Source: Cryptomeria japonica (lineage: Eukaryota > Streptophyta > Pinopsida > Cupressales > Cupressaceae). From it: a DNA stretch of 64,000 nt. The stretch lies in contig NC_081413.1 of NCBI RefSeq assembly GCF_030272615.1, forward strand, positions 334,964,302 through 335,028,301. The letters run 5' to 3'. Both the position numbers and the translations under genes were made by a program. Below the pieces are notes generated by a model. That model ran no database searches and was not told the DNA's origin. It saw only the letters and a list, made by a program, of their open reading frames with translations. Shown in pieces: positions 57,798 through 64,000 of the stretch; within the stretch, counting starts at the first letter, position 1; each line of letters opens with the position of its first letter.

Positions 57798-58757
57798 TTA
57801 GGCTTCCCCGGTTCCTTCTGCATCCAGGTCAATTTCCTGGGTTTCCTTTTCATCATCGAGCTTGCTGATGAGGGTATGGGTGTTGTTGGCTGAGATTTTT
57901 AGAATGCTGAGACTTTGCTCCGCAATGTTCTTGAGGCACTCCTCTATCTTGTTCACTTTGGCAACTGTATCCAAGAGCATTTTTTCGTTAGTTTCCTCCA
58001 GGGTTTTTCTATCTTGTATCTCCTTTTCAATTTTCTCAAACCGAGGGTTAAAGGCATCTTTGATGTCTTCCACTTTGGCAATTGCGTTCTTCAAATCTTC
58101 AATATAATTAGCCATAGTGTTCCCCTCTCCAATGTTAATGGTCTCCAGGATCATGACTCTGTTGTAGAGTTTTTTATATACATCCACATTATTCTTATTC
58201 CTGTCAATAAGCCATTCAATGGTTTTCATAAAACCCTTCAAGGCCTCGGGGTGAGGACCAGGAGAAGGAGTAACTTTACCAGGGGTTATCTGTTCATCTT
58301 TAGCAATATGGAGGGCATAAATAGTGTCAGCGGCCCTGAGGGTCTCCTCCATAGTCTCCATCTCCAGGCTTTGTTCAGCTTCCAGGGTTCTTGTTTGCTT
58401 TTCCTCTTCCGGTTCCTTGCTTGTGTCCTCCGGATCTTTGCCAGTCTCCTCTGTTTTCTTTTGCTTCTTCCTAGGCTGGGCTTGGATTTTACTTTTTTCC
58501 TTCAGCACTCCCTTAGGGCTTTTCTTCTCCTCAGGGAAATCAGAGTCCTCTTCTTTCGAAGAAATACTAATCAAGGGTTTACTTTGGGGTTTTTTACTCT
58601 TAGAAGAAGAGGGTCTTGATTTCCTCTTCTTGCTCCTCTCATACTCTGAGTCGTCAGAGCTTTCCTCATTTTCAGTCGAGGAATCATTATCTGAATCCTC
58701 CTCCTCCGAGAAATCAGAATCAGACATTTCTTCTTCCGAATCTACAAAGAGCTGCAT
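57798..58757 (-). CDS. LINE-borne accessory ORF, acidic and coiled-coil part, 319 aa
   Basis: It begins directly after a TGA in the same frame as the 149-codon ORF upstream, so both were probably one protein. Residues 1-130 are extremely charged (SEEEMSDSDFSEEEDSDND, then Lys/Ser/Pro-rich SKKRKSRPSSSKSKKPQSK), suggesting a flexible, possibly nuclear linker. Residues of about 165-310 form helices with coiled-coil character (MANYIEDLKNAIAKVEDIKD, FEKIEKEIQDRKTLEETNEK). No catalytic motif is seen. It is not a usual LINE protein. Origin by capture from another element or by template switching is inference. Confidence 0.6.
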   Translation of the reverse strand: MQLFVDSEEEMSDSDFSEEEDSDNDSSTENEESSDDSEYERSKKRKSRPSSSKSKKPQSKPLISISSKEEDSDFPEEKKSPKGVLKEKSKIQAQPRKKQKKTEETGKDPEDTSKEPEEEKQTRTLEAEQSLEMETMEETLRAADTIYALHIAKDEQITPGKVTPSPGPHPEALKGFMKTIEWLIDRNKNNVDVYKKLYNRVMILETINIGEGNTMANYIEDLKNAIAKVEDIKDAFNPRFEKIEKEIQDRKTLEETNEKMLLDTVAKVNKIEECLKNIAEQSLSILKISANNTHTLISKLDDEKETQEIDLDAEGTGEA

Positions 58758-59207
58758 TCAATTGATTTTACTGGCCTTTAGATGATCATAAATGAGGACC
58801 ATAAGTCCCTGGTGCATTGCAGTGTCACCCCGAGGATTTTCTTTATATGCTTTTAGGGATGCATTCATAGAACAGAGCAAGAAATAAGGGAAATTCACCT
58901 TATCGTTATGCCTAAAATGATTTACGAGGACAAAGTGATATCCATATACTTTCGTAAACCTGCCATCTAGAGTTATATACCTCATTAAAACAAAGAGAAT
59001 TTCCCGCCAGGGCTTTGCAAAAGCCCTAGGCGGGTAATAGGTTTTGCTCAACTTTACCAGTCTTTTCTTCTCTTTCTCTGTGACCGGGTACCTTTCAATG
59101 GCTTCCCTGCTGACCTTCCTATCTCTGTAGAAATTGCAGCCCTCCCTTTTGAGTCCCGTAGCTTTAGCTATTAACTCTTCATCATTTTCCACCAATTGGT
59201 CGCCCAT
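58758..59207 (-). CDS. LINE-borne accessory ORF, helical domain part, 149 aa
   Basis: The frame extends upstream of the ATG through GGLWSFLERLHGRDGKITSF to an in-frame TAG at 59304-59306 and beyond it to MGRNRRRYEPRSCKEW, so the ancestral chain probably started near 59385. The visible domain reads PWREILFVLMRYITLDGRFT, YGYHFVLVNHFRHNDKV and FPYFLLCSMNASLKAY, a compact helical fold. The pattern of Trp-initiated helices resembles E3 ORF A (KWMFYFIQVIVQG, SYVIYALIRSVEY) and proteins annotated as plant transposon-associated. Homology is plausible, not shown. Confidence 0.55.
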   Translation of the reverse strand: MGDQLVENDEELIAKATGLKREGCNFYRDRKVSREAIERYPVTEKEKKRLVKLSKTYYPPRAFAKPWREILFVLMRYITLDGRFTKVYGYHFVLVNHFRHNDKVNFPYFLLCSMNASLKAYKENPRGDTAMHQGLMVLIYDHLKASKIN

Positions 59208-59596
59208 TTTAAGCTTGCCCTTCTTCCAATTTTTGCAGAAGAAGCTGGTTATCTTTCCATCACGGCCATGGAGTCTCTCAAGGAAGCTCCAAAGACCACC
59301 CTTCTACAAAATTTCCCACACCTCTTCTTTCTGTTTCCACTCCTTGCAACTTCGTGGCTCATATCTTCTCCTATTTCTGCCCATGGTGTCGTTTCTCACA
59401 GTCAAGTTCAGGTTACAAAGCTGGTGAAACAGAAAGCTTTTCGAAGCTAAAACAAAAACCCAGAAAGTGTGCATAGCATTATTGATTTGACAAGTTATAA
59501 TGCACGTTCTGCTAACTTTGATGTTTATAATGAGTAATTCCCTCATTATCGAAGTAACTCGAAGTGCTTACTTCAGTACATATCATAATTGCCTTG

Positions 59597-61686
59597 TCAA
59601 TCAAGATTCTTTGGGGTACTTCGATATCTTTCATTTATTATGATTTGTCTTACATCTCCGGGAAGATCACTCTCACCTGTCCACGTGGTTATAGTATCAT
59701 TCTTCACCGCCATGTTTGCAGCCCAATCGGCAGAATAGTTGGCCTCCCAATATATATGGGATATGTGGCATTTTTTGAAGGTTCTGATGATGTCAATGGC
59801 AGAAAAAATTATATTGTGGATCGACCAAGAGGGCTGAGAGGTCCCATTGAGACACTTAATAATATAGTTGGAATCCCCTTCGATCCAGAGATGGGTACAG
59901 TTCCATTTTTTGGCTAGAATAATGCCTTGAAGGGCTGCCATAGCTTCCGCCTTATGATTGGTTTGAATTCCAATAGGGACAACAACCATACCTTTGCAAA
60001 TGCCTCTGTCGTCTCTAAGAATAGCTCCACAGCCTGAAGGACCTGGATTTCCTTTGGCTGCTCCATCAAAATTGATTTTAAGCCAACCATGGGGAGGGGT
60101 TTGCCATTTAACTTCAAGACTTTTATTATGGCTGATATTATGACCATCAGTGATCTTCATATTCCAGGCTCTTAAGATATTTGACTCCAAAGAGTTGTTT
60201 GAGTAACAAGAGACCTCCATAGTTCCCATATTTTCCCGAATAGCCCTTTGAATTTTCTGAAAAACAATGTCTTGATTTAAGGACACATCCCTGAAAATTC
60301 GGTTGTTTCTTTCCTTCCAAAGACCCCACAGAATGTGAGGCAGAGAGAGCTGCCACATACACCTCAGAAAAGAGTTGGTCCAATGAATTTGCCAGGAAGA
60401 GAACAAATCTCTAATGTTACTAGGAAACACCCAAGCAAGACTAAAGCTTTTGAGGAAGCTTTCCCAAACAGAGGTTGAGAAAGAACAATGGAGGGCAAGA
60501 TGGTCCACTGACTCTTCCTCTTGAAAGCACAACACACACCTATTTGGAAGGGCAAAACCTTTGCATTTAAGGTTGTCAACAGTAAGGATCTTATTCTGGA
60601 GAATAGTCCAGAAGAACATATTGATTTTAGGAGTTATCCCTTTTAACCAAGCTTTAGACCATAAAGGATTCATAGGAGGGGAGGGGGAGAGGATACAATA
60701 CATCGAAGATACAGTAAAGGTACCTTTGGGGTTATATCTCCAGATCAGGGAATCCTCTTCCTTATTTAGCCAGATAGCAGACAGTTGGGTTTTGAGCTTG
60801 GAGAGACTAGGATGAATACTATCAATGTTCTGCCAGTTGTTTCCATCCCAGTAATCTGCCACTAAGGTACCAAAAGAGCCAATACAAGAGTGGGCATGGG
60901 AAGCCCACTCATAGAAATCCATTAGGGGTTTGTCAAAAAGCCAGGGATCCTCCCAGAAACTCACTTTTCTACCATTTCCAAGTTTCCATGTCACACCTTT
61001 AGCAAACACCTCTTTACATTTAGAAACATGGTTCCAGATATGAGATCCATTTATACTAAGATCCGAATTAAGAAAAGAAGATAGAGAAGAGGATAGAAGA
61101 GAATACTTACTTCTCCAAATTTTGCACCATTCAGAATTAGAGTTAAACCATCTCCAAACTTGTTTTGAAAAGAGAGCTTCATTTAAAGTGCGAATCCTCC
61201 TAAGCCCCAGACCACCTTTGCTTTTTGGCTTGCAGACCTGATCCCATGCCACCAAGGACATTCTTTGCTTTTCCTCCACCCCAGACCATAGGAATCTTCT
61301 TTGAATTTTCTCAATAGCTTCAGCATACTTGACTGGAATTCTGAATAAGCTAAGAGCATAAATGGGGATACTTTGAAGAGTAGCCTTAAGAAGAAGGAGC
61401 TTACCAGCTTGACTTAAGAGAGCCCCTTTCCAACTTGCAAGTTTTTTGTGGAATTTATCAACCAGCGAACTCCAATAGGAGTCAGGAGGGGCAATCCCCA
61501 TGGGGAGACCAAGGTAGGTAGCAGGAGGGTCAGCAATCTTACACTCCAGAATTCTGCTGATCCTTTGTTGTCTTCTCTCCGGAGTGTTAATGAAAAAGAC
61601 ATCACTTTTGGCCCAGTTAATAAGCTGCCCCATTGCAGAAGCATATTTACACAAGGTATTCTTTAGAACTTTAGCTTCTGAGATGC
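59597..61686 (-). CDS. LINE ORF2 C-terminal part: RT thumb, zf-RVT and RNase H
   Basis: The open frame of about 700 codons is uninterrupted and includes a dozen codons of LTR sequence at its start. Order: RT C-terminal region (LINWAKSDVFFINTPERR, ATYLGLPMGIAPPDSYW, KLASWKGALLSQAGKLLLLK), a connector (KPKSKGGLGLRRIRTLNEAL), the zinc-binding zf-RVT domain (RCVLCFQEEESVDHLALHCS), and an RNase H domain (WLKINFDGAAKGNPGPSGCG, KAEAMAALQGI, IEGDSNYII, YWEANYSADWAANMA) with the D-E-D-D acidic positions present. Catalytic RT and endonuclease are missing because of 5' truncation. Confidence 0.88.
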
Positions 61687-61843
61687 TTGGTTTAACTGTT
61701 ATTCTGGTATTTGGTTTAAGCATTTTGATATTAATGCTTTGGGTTCCGGTATTAAAGTTTTAATTGATCAATGTTCTGGTAATTTGTGACAACTGATTCA
61801 CCCCCCCTCTCAGTTATCTTCTGATTATTTGAACTGTCTAACA

Positions 61844-63218
61844 ACATCATCATCTACAACTTGCTTGTCGGTATCACATCATCTGTCGGTTCTCCTTCTT
61901 TTGTCTTCTCCCCCTTAACCAATGTTTCTCTCAAAATGATCTTGAACTTCTCCCATATCTGATTTCTTTTCTTCTCCCATATTTGATTTATTTTCTTCTC
62001 CCGCTTTGACAGCAATGCCAAAGGTGTAAATGCATCACTTGTCTTCAATTTTGTTGCTACCTCTTCCATCATCTCTACTAATCAAATCAAAAAATATATA
62101 TCAGAGCATTAAATCAAAAATTTACATCAGACTTGCTCCCTCAAAGGAGTAGCTTGCACCTTCATCAATCCTTAGTGAAAGATAAACATGAAATCCACAG
62201 AATCGATGGATCTCCATTATTCTAATTCTTCCGGTATAGGAGTCTAACCCCTGGTTTACCTCTAAGAAACTCAAAGGTAACCTTTGGTAAGGGCTTAGTA
62301 AAGATATCAACTAATTGATCTTTACTCTTCACATATTCCATTTTCACCTGTTTTTCTTGAACTCTTTCCCTTAGGAAGTGATACTTCAATTCAATGTGCT
62401 TCATTCTAGAATGAAGTACAAGATTCTTAGAAATATTTATTGCACTTGTATTATCACAACAGATAGTCACCGGTTTAGACATATCTATCTTGAATCTTTC
62501 TAGCACATGTCTCATCCATATTGTCTGCGTGCAATTCATGGATGCAACTACATACTTTGCTTCAATTATAGATTGTGAAACACATGTTTGTTTCTTTCTC
62601 ATCCATGCCACTAATCTTCCACCAAGTAGAAAAGCCCCACCGGTTGTGCTTTTTCGATCATCCACATTACCTGCCTAATCATCATCAATAAAGACATCCA
62701 AAGTAAAATCTTCTTTGTATGGATACCATAAACCATAGTCTATTGTGCCTTTGAGATACCAAAAAATTATCTTCACAACCACCATGTGACTCTCCTTAGG
62801 CTCTTTTTCAAATCTAGCCACTAATCCAACAACATGAGCAATGTACGGTCTGCTATGAACAACATAGTGTAGCTTGCCAATCATAGATTTGTACTCTTTT
62901 TTACTAACAATAGGGGAAACATCTTGTTTGGACAACTTGGAACCTGTCACCATTGGTGTTCCTACTGGTTTGCAATCTTCAACACCTCTTTGATATACTT
63001 GGTCTGACAAATAAAAATACCACCATCCAATTGTTGGATCTGTAAGCCAATAAAGAACTTTATTTCACTGATTAGAGACATTTCAAATTCCTTTTTCATT
63101 ATATCAACAAAATCCATAGACATGTCATCATTTCCACCAAAAATTATGTCATCTACAAACACTTCTGCTATCAGCATCTTGTCTCCATCAGTCTTCAAAT
63201 AAATGTTGTTGTCCTCAC
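61844..63218 (-). pseudogene. E8: decayed copia RT/RNase H with accessory ORF
   Basis: On the minus strand: VFVDDIIFGGNDDMSM and FIGLQIQQLDGGIFICQTKY (RT, 62962-63198), LHYVVHSRPYIAHVVGLVAR and IDYGLWYPYKEDF (62675-63010), then DDRKSTTGGAFLLGGRLVAW, IICCDNTSAIN-type ICCDNTSAINISKNLVLHS and VDIFTKPLPKVTFEFL (62222-62665). After the stop, 61854-62072 encodes a Lys/Glu-rich helical stretch (SKREKKINQIWEKKRNQIWE), again an extra ORF after RNase H. The left edge is the E6 LTR end; the right edge is the E9 LTR at 63219. Confidence 0.85.
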
Positions 63219-64000
63219 TGTAATACCCTAAAATTGGTCACCTAAACCATGGGCACCTAATCTCGACAACATCACCAAGGTCCTAACCAAAGGCAATTAA
63301 ATCAATCTTGAGCACATTATTAATTCTTTAGTCATCAAATGTCACATGGAAAATCAATAACTCAATATTAATTAAATATTTATTTAATTAATTAAATCAT
63401 TCCAAGAATATCATTTTGATCAATTATCCTGTTTAATTTATTAAATATACTAGCATGTTTAATTAATTAATAAATTTGCCATTTAATCATGCAAGAAAGG
63501 AATTAATTTATTACAAAAAAGGAATTAATCACAAAGCAAGAGTTAAATTGAAAAATAAAATAAAAGAATTGAATTGAGAGAGAAATCAAACTTGAGATAC
63601 TATTTCTTTCTTCTAAATTGAGAACTTGAAATCAGAAAAGCAATTAAAAGGAATTTAATCATTCTCTAAAATTAGAACTCAAAGCTTTTGAGAAAAAGAA
63701 GTTCAGTTGCATTGAAAAGACTCTTTTCTTGAATAAATCAAAGAAATTGCATAGAATCACCTTTTTTTATCATAAGTGCGGGGAATTAATTAATTCTTAT
63801 CTCTAATGCAAACTCAAACTTATAATCTGAATGCATTTCAATTAAACTATAATTGGAATCTATTTCAAGGTTAACTGAATCTGATTTCTCAATTATTTCA
63901 ATTAATCCTAAATTATGCTTTTTCTTGACCTCTCTTGTGATTCTCTATAAATTCAGCCTTCACCTCTCATTCAAAACACCCTGGAGATTTATTGTTATTA
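63219..64000 (+). repeat. E9: start of a gypsy-type LTR, runs off the window
   Basis: Starts TGTAATACCCTAAAATTGG inside the E8 RT, so it is an insertion. The left flank CTCAC (63214-63218) would be its target duplication. The beginning resembles the E1, E2 and Ea LTR starts (TGTAGCGTCCTAAAATTGCG and variants). A TATA-like CTCTATAAATTC lies at 63943-63954. The end is beyond the window. Confidence 0.75.

Larger units (their letters stand above)
57494..61686 (-). mobile_element. LINE (L1-type), 5'-truncated, with extra downstream ORFs
   Basis: Flanked by an 11-bp direct repeat TTGGTTTAACT (57483-57493 and 61687-61697), inserted in the E6 3' LTR. On the minus strand it begins inside ORF2 (RT thumb), continues through the zinc-binding region and RNase H, then about 390 bp, then a further long frame broken by two stops (about 59385-57798), and ends in CCTTAAAACCCATTTTTC...CAAAAT. 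No pure poly(A) is seen. Endonuclease and RT catalytic parts are absent. Confidence 0.82.
48578..61843 (+). mobile_element. E6: decayed Ty1/copia element with nested insertions
   Basis: The order is 5' LTR (truncated at its start), initiator-Met-like primer site, gag, protease, integrase, RT, RNase H, polypurine tract, 3' LTR, which is the copia order with integrase before RT. E7 interrupts RNase H (53612-about 55846) and a LINE interrupts the 3' LTR (57494-61686). Many frameshifts and stops show the element is inactive. The outer target duplication cannot be checked because the 5' LTR start is lost next to a LINE fragment. Confidence 0.88.
56421..61843 (+). repeat. E6 3' LTR, interrupted by a LINE
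   Basis: Starts TGTTGGCCATTTGG after the polypurine tract and ends GAACTGTCTAACA. The LTR sequence is 56421-57493 and 61687-61843, interrupted by the LINE. It aligns with the 5' LTR throughout (for example CAGAGGATTTGGTCGATCATT, CTTCCTGCAAGTG, TTCACCCCCCCTCTCAGTT). Confidence 0.88.

Overview
The window looks like intergenic DNA of a large seed-plant genome. I infer a gymnosperm or other slow-turnover plant, because very old, deeply nested LTR retrotransposons dominate; no sequence here names the species. Only one host gene is recognisable. Nearly everything else is Ty3/gypsy, Ty1/copia or LINE sequence at different stages of decay, plus low-complexity DNA.

Layout. 1-2040: nothing recognised. 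2046-10054: a young, complete gypsy-type element (E1) with 5-bp target duplication CAACT, two LTRs and one gag-protease-like ORF but no RT, RNase H or integrase. 10055-13330 plus 23335-about 25860: an ancient minus-strand gypsy element (E0) whose RT gene is split by three nested insertions, each with recognisable ends and target duplications: a solo LTR (Ea, 13331-23334), inside it a solo LTR (E2, 13533-22098), and inside that a 7.35-kb TG...CA unit (E3, 13584-20935) with two minus-strand ORFs and a 12-copy hairpin array at about 166-bp spacing. 25860-33600: more decayed retroelement DNA, including a gag gene (E4) interrupted by a 739-bp DNA-transposon-like insertion that carries a 52-bp perfect palindrome.

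33821-35920 (minus): six well-defined exons of a plant MYC/bHLH N-terminal-domain protein resembling rice RSS3 and the LHW/WNK-related group. This is the only convincing host gene and its 3' end is not found. 36900-40217: featureless. 40218-44941: a 4.7-kb TG...CA unit (E5) with target duplication CTATT, inserted into one copy of a tandem duplication whose other copy still shows the empty site. 45240-46600: inverted-repeat and 26-bp tandem arrays.

47500-64000: a 5'-truncated LINE fragment, then a decayed copia element (E6, 48578-61843) carrying a nested minus-strand copia remnant (E7) in its RNase H gene and a 4.2-kb LINE in its 3' LTR. A second decayed copia element (E8, minus) follows, then the start of another gypsy-type LTR (E9) that leaves the window.

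Two themes run across otherwise unrelated elements. First, LTR/U3 and leader regions repeatedly carry GC-rich palindromes in tandem or regular arrays. Second, several elements carry a non-pol accessory ORF: E3 and the LINE combine a helical domain, a charged linker and a helical or coiled-coil tail, and E7 and E8 carry charged coiled-coil ORFs.
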